Assembly: GCA_018821245.1 (NCBI GenBank)
Contig: JAHJMO010000001.1
Coordinates: 1 to 61,736, forward strand
DNA from: Patescibacteria group bacterium
GTDB lineage: Bacteria; Patescibacteriota; Microgenomatia; UBA10105; UBA927
Direction: 5' to 3'
DNA: 61,736 bases
Part shown: one piece after another, positions 35,879 through 43,393 of the stretch
Layout: every line of letters begins with the position of its first letter
Numbering within the stretch: position 1 is the stretch's first letter
The notes under the pieces: model-generated
Database searches by the model: none
Told to the model about the DNA's origin: nothing
The model's input: the letters and a program-made list of their open reading frames with translations, nothing else
Made by a program: the position numbers and the translations under genes

Positions 35879-37267
35879 TTATTTTTCTTTTTTCATTAAT
35901 GTTTGTAGGCGCGACGGGTCCTCTTTTCCGCGTTTTAATGTTTGACCGATAAACGAGCCCTGATACCACAATTGCATCGCGGTTTGCCCACCGGTCATTA
36001 TTGGTCCAAATACTGCTCCCGGGCCAGCCTGCAATACCGGTTTTACCTTGATTGCTTCTTTGATGCTTCCTACTATCGTTGGAATTGTTAATATCAAACC
36101 AAGACCGATGAGTACTTTTGCCAGGGAGTCTGAACCGGTTGGGATAAGCGGGGGTGTCCAAATATGTTCGGTGCCAATATTATCATTTATAATTCCTCCC
36201 AAAACCAGGAGGGAGGCGGTGACCGGAAATACAATGATATTAGAGAAAAGATTTTTAAGCCAAGACGAAAAGCCCGTAGCCCCCGGAATGGCATCCGTGA
36301 GTATCTGGAGCGGCCCGACAATCACAGAAATAATAATATTTATATACGCGCTAAGCAGCATAAATAGTATTCGAACAAACGCAAACAGGAAGGCTATGCT
36401 CAATACAAGAAGTATCAAGCTATTGACTTGGGTTAAAGTACCGGCAAGCTCCGACAGTCCTTCCAGTATATCGCCTGATAATATTTCCGGCAGCGGATTT
36501 AATATGTCTTTTGAAAAAGCACTAAAAAGAGAAAAAGTTCCGGCAAAAAGCTTGCCCAGTCCGCCAGTAGTATATGCGCTTATTAACTTAGCGGTGTCTA
36601 CTCCATGCATACCAGCCGATCCAATAGTTGTAATAAACAATATTATGACAAAATACATAAGATCAATAACAAGCCCCACTATCGCGTAGGAGAACGTGAT
36701 AAGGAGGAGTGTTACTACAATACGAGGCAGGGCATTTTGTACGGTGACCACTGTTTTGGGATCGATTTTTTTCCTTAGCATCACCATAAATCCAATCACA
36801 AGCATAATGACGGCGAGCAATGAATATGCGATATTGCGGAACACTTTCCACAAAGGAAGAAGGGCGGTAAGACCAGAAAACCCTATTCCCTGTGCGTATG
36901 CTTGTTTAGGTATAAAACCAAGAGACTGGGCGGCGTCAGCAATAAAATACGATGTTTTTGCCGGAGGATTGGTATATATAGCCGATATAAAACGAGCTAC
37001 AGAGCTCAAAGTGCTTTTCTTATAATAAAAGACGCTTCCCGGGTCTTTACTGCAGCCCATTATTTGACACGTTAATATAAGCTGATTATTTGTTGTTGTT
37101 GCTGTGTCATATCCTTCTTTGAGTACGGTTCCACCCTCAGCGTCCTTGATGGCGCTGTTGAAGCTTTCAATGGTATTAGAAAACCAGGCTTCCGCATGAA
37201 CAGTAGAATAGCGAGGCAATATGGTAAGTAGCAATAAGATAACAAACATCCACACGAAGCGCTTCAT
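35879..37267 (-). CDS. VirB6/TrbL-like polytopic membrane protein
   Basis: About 462 residues from the ATG at 37267, with a signal peptide (MKRFVWMFVILLLL up to about VHAEA) and about 7-8 membrane helices. There is a Gly/Ser-rich loop (about 215-260) and a long central helix block (LILLVLSIAFLFAFVRILFM). Size, signal sequence and helices fit VirB6-type channel proteins, and the gene follows six VirB2-like genes. It would form part of the inner-membrane transfer channel. Specific VirB6 residues cannot be confirmed by eye. Confidence 0.65.
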   Translation of the reverse strand: MKRFVWMFVILLLLTILPRYSTVHAEAWFSNTIESFNSAIKDAEGGTVLKEGYDTATTTNNQLILTCQIMGCSKDPGSVFYYKKSTLSSVARFISAIYTNPPAKTSYFIADAAQSLGFIPKQAYAQGIGFSGLTALLPLWKVFRNIAYSLLAVIMLVIGFMVMLRKKIDPKTVVTVQNALPRIVVTLLLITFSYAIVGLVIDLMYFVIILFITTIGSAGMHGVDTAKLISAYTTGGLGKLFAGTFSLFSAFSKDILNPLPEILSGDILEGLSELAGTLTQVNSLILLVLSIAFLFAFVRILFMLLSAYINIIISVIVGPLQILTDAIPGATGFSSWLKNLFSNIIVFPVTASLLVLGGIINDNIGTEHIWTPPLIPTGSDSLAKVLIGLGLILTIPTIVGSIKEAIKVKPVLQAGPGAVFGPIMTGGQTAMQLWYQGSFIGQTLKRGKEDPSRLQTLMKKEK

Positions 37268-37335
37268 GGATTTAATTATAGATGGCGGAGCGGGAAGTGA
37301 CAAGAGACAGGAAGACTGGAAGACGGAATATAAAA

Positions 37336-37641
37336 TTACTCCGTCATGATCTTGAACTGTGTTACGTCTACACCGGTGAACACTTTGATTGTTTTGAGGA
37401 TAAGATACGCGCAGACAATAACCACTAGCCCAAAAACAGCGTTTGTAATTGTGCCTTTGGCTTGCTCCAGTTTTTTTTGATCTCCTCCCCCGAACAGAAA
37501 ATTAAACCCGCCGATGATGAGCATAACAAACAGCGCTACTCCCGCAAGGGAAACGAGCGCCCGCACGACATTGACAAAAATCGGCTCAAGACACCCGACG
37601 GTTGCCGCACCTGTATCTGCGCAGTCAGCCCACGAAATCAT
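37336..37641 (-). CDS. VirB2/TrbC-like pilin paralogue 6
   Basis: 101 residues from the ATG at 37641 (MISWADCADTG). Two membrane helices flank a short cytoplasmic loop with GGGDQKKLEQAKGTI, the family signature shared by all paralogues here. Two or three Cys precede the first helix, like the Cys-rich paralogue at 50293-50928. VirB2-like proteins form conjugative or related pili. It ends 69 bases before the VirB6-like gene. Confidence 0.7.
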   Translation of the reverse strand: MISWADCADTGAATVGCLEPIFVNVVRALVSLAGVALFVMLIIGGFNFLFGGGDQKKLEQAKGTITNAVFGLVVIVCAYLILKTIKVFTGVDVTQFKIMTE

Positions 37642-37712
37642 ACTGTTATTATCGCAAAGACAAGCGGGAAGTAGCAAGTGTGAAGAATGAACACCCCTTA
37701 ATACTTTCCCCG

Positions 37713-38054
37713 TTAATACGGCTGTGGGAGCGTGATGCCGCCGCTGCCTATGATGTTGACGCCCAGGAAGTTCTGCACAAGCGTCATGATCGCCCACGCG
37801 GCGCCCACGATTATAAGTCCGACAATAGCATGAGTTATCTTGTTGCGTGCCGTTTCCATATTGGCTTTGTCTCCGCCTGACGTGATCCAGGAGATGCCGC
37901 CCATGATGAGATACAGGAAGGCAATGAGTGCGGCCAAAATCATGAGCGTGCCCACAACCGCGCTGATCAGCTGTCCGATCTCGCTCACCCGGAATTGCGG
38001 TGGTTGTTTGATTTCTATTTTTGCTTGCGCAAATACCTCTGGAATTAATTTCAT
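37713..38054 (-). CDS. VirB2-like pilin paralogue 5 (strong promoter and ribosome-binding site)
   Basis: The 113-residue protein starts MKLIPEVFAQ, then two membrane helices around TSGGDKANMETARNKI. The ATG at 38054 is preceded by GGAGGAGGTG about 10 bases upstream, the best Shine-Dalgarno in the array, and by its own promoter (38114-38086). It is therefore the best candidate for the abundant major pilin subunit. Paralogues 3 and 4 share the loop almost exactly. Confidence 0.75.
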   Translation of the reverse strand: MKLIPEVFAQAKIEIKQPPQFRVSEIGQLISAVVGTLMILAALIAFLYLIMGGISWITSGGDKANMETARNKITHAIVGLIIVGAAWAIMTLVQNFLGVNIIGSGGITLPQPY

Positions 38055-38085
38055 ACTAGGGCACCTCCTCCTGATAATGTCAACG

Positions 38086-38114
38086 ATTATAATCTACATT
38101 CTATTGTTGCGCAA
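38086..38114 (-). promoter_or_regulatory. Promoter inside the pilin array
   Basis: Read on the minus strand, TTGCGC (38114-38109) is followed after 17 bases by a perfect TATAAT (38091-38086). The predicted start is near 38079, 25 bases before the ATG of pilin paralogue 5. Confidence 0.6.
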
Positions 38115-38142
38115 TAGCCGCGCGCTTGTCAATAGGCCTTGT

Positions 38143-38511
38143 TTACTTTCCGCCCAAAGGATAAACAGGAAGCATGAAGCTTCCTTTCGTAAACCCTTCC
38201 AGTCCCAAAAACTGTCCTACGAGCACAGCCACCGCCCATGTTGCAGCTACAACGATAAGTCCAATAAGGGCATTGACGATCTTCTCCCGTGCGCTCTCCA
38301 GCTTCGCTTTGTCTCCGCCTGACGTGATCCAGGATAAGGCGCCGGTCATGAAGTAGAAGATGGCGATGACAAACGAAACCACAAGCATCGCGCCGATCAC
38401 TCCGCTTATGAGTCCGCCTATTCCTTTATTGGCCCCTTCCGCAGTCGGGTTGTCGCCTCCGCCCAAAAGCGGAGACTCTAAAACAGGGTTTCGTATGACA
38501 GCCAATTTCAT
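38143..38511 (-). CDS. VirB2-like pilin paralogue 4
   Basis: 122 residues with a Gly-rich N terminus (LLGGGDN), two membrane helices and the loop TSGGDKAKLESAREKI. There is no ribosome-binding site of its own; its ATG sits 2 bases after the previous stop, so translation is coupled to paralogue 3. Highly similar in the loop and second helix to paralogues 3 and 5, indicating tandem duplication. Confidence 0.75.
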   Translation of the reverse strand: MKLAVIRNPVLESPLLGGGDNPTAEGANKGIGGLISGVIGAMLVVSFVIAIFYFMTGALSWITSGGDKAKLESAREKIVNALIGLIVVAATWAVAVLVGQFLGLEGFTKGSFMLPVYPLGGK

Positions 38512-38513
38512 AG

Positions 38514-38906
38514 TTATTGCAATTTAAGTTTTATAAGTTCTCCCGGTTTGGTAAGCAAAAAGTCCACGCCGAAAAACTGCGACGCCAACGCCAGAATTGC
38601 CCAACCGGCGACCACGATGATAAGTCCGATAAACGCGTTTGTTATCCTGTCCCGTGCGGCCTCCAGTTTCGCCTTGTCTCCGCCGGAGGTAATCCAGTTC
38701 ATGCCGCCTACAAGAAATTGGAAGATAAACCAAATGCCCGCGGCTATCGTCATAATGCCGATGATGCTCGAGACTGTGGCGGCAATGGCATTGACGGCAG
38801 CCGTGCCATCGGAACCCTTTTTCACTATGTCGCTGAAAGGCCCCAGCCCTCCGCCTTCTCCTATGGTGCCAAGGGGTATTCCTGTTGGTGCTGCAAAGAC
38901 TTTCAT
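38514..38906 (-). CDS. VirB2-like pilin paralogue 3
   Basis: 130 residues starting MKVFAAPTG, with two membrane helices around TSGGDKAKLEAARDRI. The N-terminal VFA-A resembles the end of a signal peptide without a hydrophobic core. It is coupled to paralogue 4 and lies 13 bases after paralogue 2. Confidence 0.75.
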   Translation of the reverse strand: MKVFAAPTGIPLGTIGEGGGLGPFSDIVKKGSDGTAAVNAIAATVSSIIGIMTIAAGIWFIFQFLVGGMNWITSGGDKAKLEAARDRITNAFIGLIIVVAGWAILALASQFFGVDFLLTKPGELIKLKLQ

Positions 38907-38919
38907 GGTTTTAATTTTA

Positions 38920-39330
38920 TTATTTTCCGGGTCCGTATATTTTGGGATTTAGGATAAATCCTGCGTCTCCGAAAATAAGGTACCCGAAAAGCGAAGCAAA
39001 AGCAAACGACCCCACAATGATGATAAGCCCCACCAATGACTGCCATATACGGTTCCAGGCGGCGGTAAGCAGTTTGGTGTCGCCTGCGGCAGTCATATAT
39101 TGGAAGCCGGCGACGACAATGTTGATAAACGCAAATATTCCCCCAGCTACAAAAACAAGCCGCAGAATATTGCTGAAAAACAGAATAAGGCCTGTATCGA
39201 CATTGCCGTAATTAGGTAGAGGATTGGTGACTGCGCCTACTATATCGTTTCCGGATGATCCTCCTCTAAGTGCGTCAGGATTCCTTTGCCACGAGTCGTC
39301 CTGCGCGAACACTTTGGTTATAAAAGACAT
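38920..39330 (-). CDS. VirB2-like pilin paralogue 2
   Basis: 136 residues starting MSFITKVFAQDD, two to three hydrophobic helices and the loop MTAAGDTKLLTAAWNRI, a diverged form of the signature. The ATG at 39330 lies 1 base after the stop of paralogue 1, so translation is coupled. The long N-terminal outer segment (about 40 residues) differs from its neighbours. Confidence 0.7.
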   Translation of the reverse strand: MSFITKVFAQDDSWQRNPDALRGGSSGNDIVGAVTNPLPNYGNVDTGLILFFSNILRLVFVAGGIFAFINIVVAGFQYMTAAGDTKLLTAAWNRIWQSLVGLIIIVGSFAFASLFGYLIFGDAGFILNPKIYGPGK

Positions 39331-39331
39331 A

Positions 39332-39631
39332 TTATTTAGTACCCAAGAGCGGTACGCCGGTCAGTTTTTCTATTATTTGTACGATCCAATATGATGTAAT
39401 TACGATAATCAAGCCGACTACCGCTCCGGTTATTGCCTGTTTACTCTGCTCGGTTTTTTTAGTGTCTCCTGCGCCCATTATAACGCCAAATCCGCCGATT
39501 ACCAACAGGACAAAGCACATGACACCCGCCAGGACAAACGCATTGCGTACGATGACATCGACCAGATCGCCGAATGTCGAAAAAGATGACGCCGGTGAAA
39601 AAACATTGGGATCATCAAGCCTCACTGCCAT
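39332..39631 (-). CDS. VirB2-like pilin paralogue 1
   Basis: 99 residues from the ATG at 39631 (MAVRLDDP); a TTG at 39667 upstream falls inside the -35 element and is unlikely. Two membrane helices flank MGAGDTKKTEQSKQAI. It is the first gene of the array. The promoter at 39667-39639 predicts transcription starting at about 39632, so the mRNA would be leaderless or nearly so. Confidence 0.7.
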   Translation of the reverse strand: MAVRLDDPNVFSPASSFSTFGDLVDVIVRNAFVLAGVMCFVLLVIGGFGVIMGAGDTKKTEQSKQAITGAVVGLIIVITSYWIVQIIEKLTGVPLLGTK

Positions 39632-39638
39632 ATCTACG

Positions 39639-39667
39639 AGTGTAGACGGGGAGTGCAGAGTTGTCAA
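39639..39667 (-). promoter_or_regulatory. Pilin-array promoter
   Basis: Minus-strand TTGACA (39667-39662), 17-base spacer, TACACT (39644-39639). The start is predicted one base before the ATG at 39631. Its -35 overlaps the -35 of the sigma factor promoter on the other strand. Confidence 0.55.
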
Positions 39668-39690
39668 CGAGAGTGTTCGCGTGGTATAGT
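39661..39690 (+). promoter_or_regulatory. ECF sigma factor promoter, overlapping the pilin promoter
   Basis: TTGTCA (39661-39666), 18-base spacer, TATAGT (39685-39690). The predicted start near 39697 gives a 15-base leader to the ATG at 39712. Bases 39662-39666 belong to both -35 hexamers. Confidence 0.5.
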
Positions 39691-39711
39691 TGGGGGATCA
39701 TTAGAAAGAAC

Positions 39712-40251
39712 ATGGGTGATCCGGAGCTTCTTAAAGCAATACTATTTGGCAACAGGCGCGCGGTATACCGCTTGTATCACACGTACACGCCTCCTCTTCG
39801 CAGATTTATCCAGACTAGGGTTAGTAACGCGCAGGACAGCGAGGAGATCCTTCAGGACACGCTTTTTGCGTTTTTGGAAGGCTTACGTGATTTTCAGGAG
39901 AAGTCCAGCATCAAAACATACCTCTATTCCATAGGCAAGCACAAAATCATTGATTTCTACCGCAGAAAAAAAGTCAAGCACGTGGTTTTTTCGCGCTTTC
40001 CTCAGCTTGAGGCACTTATTTCTCCGATTTTGAACCCGGAGGCGGAGCTTGACGCGGCCATGATAAAGGAAAAAATATCCGGAGTCTTTGGCCGGATTCT
40101 CCCGCGATACAGCGAAATACTGCGCCTGAAGTATTTTGATAATTTATCGGTAGAAGAAATTGCTAAAAGATTTGCTATTACGTTCAAAAGCGCGGAGTCC
40201 AGACTGTTTCGGGCAAGGAAAGCTTTTGTTGAGGCGTTTTTATCCATATAA
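39712..40251 (+). CDS. ECF-type RNA polymerase sigma factor
   Basis: 179 residues from the ATG at 39712 (MGDPELLKAI). Region 2 spans about 20-85 (DSEEILQDTLFAFL, SIKTYLYSIGKHKIIDFYRR) and region 4 about 120-175 (LPRYSEILRLKYFDNLSVEEIA, SAESRLFRARKAF). There is no region 3, as expected for ECF factors. It is divergent from the pilin array with back-to-back promoters and is followed by a small membrane protein, a common place for an anti-sigma factor. I infer it controls surface or secretion genes. Confidence 0.9.
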   Translation: MGDPELLKAILFGNRRAVYRLYHTYTPPLRRFIQTRVSNAQDSEEILQDTLFAFLEGLRDFQEKSSIKTYLYSIGKHKIIDFYRRKKVKHVVFSRFPQLEALISPILNPEAELDAAMIKEKISGVFGRILPRYSEILRLKYFDNLSVEEIAKRFAITFKSAESRLFRARKAFVEAFLSI

Positions 40252-40286
40252 GACAAATATGACCCATGAGACAAATATGACCTATT
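40251..40286 (+). repeat. 18-bp direct duplication carrying two in-frame start codons
   Basis: Bases 40251-40268 and 40269-40286 match at 16 of 18 positions; both contain AGACAAATATGACC. Each copy supplies an ATG in the same frame (40259 and 40277), so the duplication doubled the start site of the next gene without shifting the frame. Confidence 0.6.
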
Positions 40287-40498
40287 CAAAATTCGTGAAG
40301 CGGTGGGAAGAGGTTGTGGATATTCCGCCGCAAACACTAGGTCCATTGACGCCGTACTACAAAAAAATTGTGCGCCGCCTGAAGGTTATGCCGTGGCCGG
40401 AATTGGTCTTCTGTTCTCTGGTGTTGGCAATCGGACTGTATTTGTTAATTGGATCCGCAATAACGTTCCTCGTCTCTTTGTTGCAAAAAGGTTTCTAG
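40259..40498 (+). CDS. Small single-pass membrane protein, possible anti-sigma factor
   Basis: 79 residues from the ATG at 40259 (73 from the ATG at 40277). A charged cytoplasmic N terminus (FVKRWEEVVDI, YYKKIVRRLKV) precedes one membrane helix (about 50-72). It starts 7 bases after the ECF sigma gene. Size, topology and position fit a minimal membrane anti-sigma factor, but it shows no zinc-binding HxxxCxxC motif, so the role is inference only. Confidence 0.5.
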   Translation: MTHETNMTYSKFVKRWEEVVDIPPQTLGPLTPYYKKIVRRLKVMPWPELVFCSLVLAIGLYLLIGSAITFLVSLLQKGF

Positions 40499-40563
40499 TC
40501 TTCAGGCGCGGGTTTTAGGTTTTTTTTCCGACTATATAGTACGACGCTGTGTCGTGAGTCTTT

Positions 40564-41181
40564 ATGGTTGACAATTTTCTCGTTGCCATAGTATCTGTTG
40601 CACGAACTTCTGTTGGTCTTATTATGCGGCCGTACGAAACGTACCGCAGGCTTACCCAAAAAGCAAACCTGTGGGAAGCATTGTCCATTTGGGTGATTCT
40701 TGCCATATACTTTGCCGCCGTGTCGCTGGTAAAAACTGCCGCATTTCTTCCGTTTTACTTGAGCCGGCAGTTTATTGTGATTTTTTCGGCCTCTGTCGGA
40801 GGGTACCTCCTCGCAACGGTCCTTTTATGGGTGTCGGCCAGGATTCTTGGCGGAAAAGGAAGCCTGCGGCAGGTAGCGGTTGCATGGGCGTACACACTCA
40901 TCCCCACGCTTCTTTGGTTTTGGTTTGCAATGCTTCTCTGGCTTATTTTGCCGCCGCCAAGGACCACGAGCGTGCTTGGTATAGGGTTTAGCATCGTATT
41001 TATTGCGATAAGCACAGCCATTCTTTTTTGGAAGATCCTGCTCTCGTATCTGGTTTTGCGCTTCGGCATGCGCCTTGACTTGCTTCGGATTAGCATAGCG
41101 TTTGCAATTGTTATTCCCATCTTAACGTTTTACAGCGTTGTTATGTTTAGAATGGGGATTTTTAAAGTACCGTTTATCTGA
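40564..41181 (+). CDS. Yip1-domain membrane protein
   Basis: The 205-residue protein has five membrane helices and the Yip1-type start (IMRPYETYRRLTQKANLWEAL), followed by GGKGSLRQVAVAWAYTLIPTLL, the usual central motif. Bacterial Yip1-like proteins have no settled function. It ends 8 bases before the HMG-CoA reductase gene and may share its transcript. Confidence 0.75.
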   Translation: MVDNFLVAIVSVARTSVGLIMRPYETYRRLTQKANLWEALSIWVILAIYFAAVSLVKTAAFLPFYLSRQFIVIFSASVGGYLLATVLLWVSARILGGKGSLRQVAVAWAYTLIPTLLWFWFAMLLWLILPPPRTTSVLGIGFSIVFIAISTAILFWKILLSYLVLRFGMRLDLLRISIAFAIVIPILTFYSVVMFRMGIFKVPFI

Positions 41182-41189
41182 AGATAAAT

Positions 41190-42326
41190 ATGAACATAAG
41201 GATGCACAAGACAGTAAAAAACAGACGAAACACCTTGGAAGCAGAGTTAAAAGTCGATCTATCAAATATCGGCGCCTTTACACTGGATGAAGAGGCGGCC
41301 TCGACGCGAAACTGCGAAAATATGATCGGCGTGTCTCAAATTCCGCTCGGAATCGCCGGCCCTTTGACTTTATCAACAATCAACAATCAAAAATCAACAA
41401 TATATTACATTCCCTTGGCCACGACCGAAGGAGCGCTTGTGGCGTCCGTCAATCGCGGCTGTAAGGCGATATGTCAGTCCGGCGGAGCATCGGTGGATAG
41501 TTACAGAGTCGGGGCGACCCGCGGGCCGGTATTTAAGGTTGCAAATTTAAAAGAGAGCAATATGCTCAACAGATTTTTGGTTGAACATTTTACTGATCTT
41601 CAAAAAGTAGCTAAAGCGACATCTCATCATTTAACGCTCACTAAGTATATGGACCGCGGGGTGGGCAGATACCGGTATGTACGCTTTATTTTTGACACAA
41701 AGGACGCTATGGGAATGAACATGGTAACTATCGCGACGGATGCAATCGTTTCCTACATCAAACAAAAAACAGGAATTTCTTGTCTTGCTTTATCCGGTAA
41801 CTATTGCGTGGACAAGAAACCTTCTTGGCTCAATGTTATTGAAGGGAGGGGCATTAAGGTATGGGCGGAGGTGACACTTCCTTCGTCAGTGCTTCGCTCT
41901 ATTCTTAAAACGACTGCCTCAAAAATGTATGATGTGTGGCTTGCCAAATGTATGATCGGGTCGGCCATGAGTGGCTCGATGGGATTTAACACACAGTATG
42001 CCAATGTGATTGCCGCACTCTTTATCGCGACCGGTCAGGATCCTGCGCATGTGGTCGAGGGCAGCTTGGGTATAACAACTACAGAAATGGTGAACAGAAA
42101 AGACCTTTATGTGAGCGTGTATCTTCCCGATCTCATGATCGGCACCGTGGGTGGAGGTACGGGTCTTGCAACGCAAAAAGAAGCGCTAAACATCCTTGGT
42201 GTAACAAAAAGTCAAAAGTTTGCAGAAATAGTCGCGGGAGTAGTGTTGGCAGGAGAAATTTCACTCCTTTCCTCGCTTGAGGAGGGCAGTTTAGCTCGTG
42301 CACACCAGAAATTTGCGTGGAAATAA
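41190..42326 (+). CDS. Hydroxymethylglutaryl-CoA reductase, class I-like
   Basis: The 378-residue protein has ENMIGVSQIPLGIAGPL, LATTEGALVASVNRG with the catalytic Glu, DAMGMNMV, the lysine motif NYCVDKKPSW, QDPAHVVEGS with the catalytic Asp, GTVGGGTGLATQ and the C-terminal catalytic His in LARAHQ. These are features of archaeal/eukaryotic-type class I HMGR, which makes mevalonate from HMG-CoA using NADPH. A short period-7 tandem tract (41373-41400) replaces the variable loop just before YYIPLATTEG. It is the first dedicated mevalonate gene of the operon. Confidence 0.94.
   Translation: MNIRMHKTVKNRRNTLEAELKVDLSNIGAFTLDEEAASTRNCENMIGVSQIPLGIAGPLTLSTINNQKSTIYYIPLATTEGALVASVNRGCKAICQSGGASVDSYRVGATRGPVFKVANLKESNMLNRFLVEHFTDLQKVAKATSHHLTLTKYMDRGVGRYRYVRFIFDTKDAMGMNMVTIATDAIVSYIKQKTGISCLALSGNYCVDKKPSWLNVIEGRGIKVWAEVTLPSSVLRSILKTTASKMYDVWLAKCMIGSAMSGSMGFNTQYANVIAALFIATGQDPAHVVEGSLGITTTEMVNRKDLYVSVYLPDLMIGTVGGGTGLATQKEALNILGVTKSQKFAEIVAGVVLAGEISLLSSLEEGSLARAHQKFAWK
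41373..41400 (+). repeat. Period-7 tandem tract inside HMG-CoA reductase
   Basis: Four 7-base units: TCAACAA, TCAACAA, TCAAAAA, TCAACAA. They encode most of the hydrophilic stretch STINNQKST between GIAGPLTL and YYIPLATTEG, at a loop that varies in the family. Confidence 0.75.
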
Positions 42327-42329
42327 AGT

Positions 42330-43373
42330 ATGGTTGGCATTGTCAGTTACGGTACATATATACCTCGATATCGCATAAAAATTGCCGATATCGCCGCAGC
42401 CTGGAAAAAGGACCCGGATGAGGTAATCAGGTCTCTTGGGGTTTTGGAAAAGTCTGTGCCGGGTGGAGATGAAGACACGGCCACGATAGCCATCGAAGCC
42501 GCTTCAAGCGCACTAGGCGCGTGCGCGGCGGACCCCAAGTCTATAGAATGTATATTTGTCGGATCAGAAAGTCATCCTTATGCCGTCAACCCCACGTCGA
42601 CAATCGTCGGAGAGCTTTTGGGAGTAGGTCATAACTATCTTGCGGCTGATCTGGAATTTGCCTGTAAGGCGGGAACTTCGGGAATGCAGGCAATTTCAGG
42701 GCTTATAGAAGCAGGACAAATTCGATATGGCATGGCAATAGGCGCCGACACTGCCCAAAGCAAGCCCCACGATGTGCTCGAATACACATCCGCCGCCGCC
42801 GGTGCGGCATTTTTGTTGGGGCGCAATAAACTTATCGCGAAGCTCGTGAGCTACACATCGTATTCTTCAGACACCCCCGATTTTTGGCGCAGGGACGGGA
42901 TACGCTATCCGTCGCATGCCGGGAGGTTTACCGGGGAGCCCGCGTATTTCGCCCACGTTGCGGCCGCAGCGCGCCGGCTCATGGAAAAAGCCCATTGCAG
43001 GCCGGAGGATATTGATTGGTGCGTATTCCATATGCCCAACGGCAAATTTCCAAGGGCTGTTGCAAAAAGGCTCGGATTTTCCCACAATCAGCTTGCGCCG
43101 TCTCTTATCGTTGACACCATCGGCAATCCATATTCTGCCTCCACCATGTTGGGGCTTGCGGCGGTTTTGGATATCGCCAAACCGGGCGAAAAGATATTTA
43201 TGGTTTCATACGGATCCGGCGCCGGCAGTGACGCCTTTTTGTGGGAAACGACAGAAGAAGTCGTCAGCTATCAGCGATCAGCAGTCAGACAAAAAAAGAC
43301 GGTTAAAGATCAGATCGAGAGAAAAACCTATATTGACTATGTGCAGTATCTGAAGCAGACACACAAGATTTAA
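42330..43373 (+). CDS. Hydroxymethylglutaryl-CoA synthase, archaeal type
   Basis: The 347-residue thiolase-fold protein starts MVGIVSYGTYIPRYRI and has the nucleophile Cys in EFACKAGTSGMQ (about 111), the FHMPNGKFP motif with the catalytic His, GNPYSASTMLGL and VSYGSGAGSDAF. It condenses acetoacetyl-CoA with acetyl-CoA. In archaea it works in a complex with thiolase and a DUF35 protein, both encoded next. A period-7 tract near the C terminus (43264-43291) encodes a polar linker SYQRSAVRQ. Confidence 0.93.
   Translation: MVGIVSYGTYIPRYRIKIADIAAAWKKDPDEVIRSLGVLEKSVPGGDEDTATIAIEAASSALGACAADPKSIECIFVGSESHPYAVNPTSTIVGELLGVGHNYLAADLEFACKAGTSGMQAISGLIEAGQIRYGMAIGADTAQSKPHDVLEYTSAAAGAAFLLGRNKLIAKLVSYTSYSSDTPDFWRRDGIRYPSHAGRFTGEPAYFAHVAAAARRLMEKAHCRPEDIDWCVFHMPNGKFPRAVAKRLGFSHNQLAPSLIVDTIGNPYSASTMLGLAAVLDIAKPGEKIFMVSYGSGAGSDAFLWETTEEVVSYQRSAVRQKKTVKDQIERKTYIDYVQYLKQTHKI
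43264..43291 (+). repeat. Period-7 tandem tract inside HMG-CoA synthase
   Basis: Four units: TCAGCTA, TCAGCGA, TCAGCAG, TCAGACA. The first four bases TCAG are invariant while the last three vary. It lies in the C-terminal extension after the conserved fold. Confidence 0.75.
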
Positions 43374-43393
43374 CAGCAATTGGTATCAAATCT

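Noticed and set aside
21104-39712. Integrative conjugative element
   Set aside because: Despite T4SS genes, no relaxase, integrase or flanking repeat is visible, and nadD-nadE are embedded in the locus.
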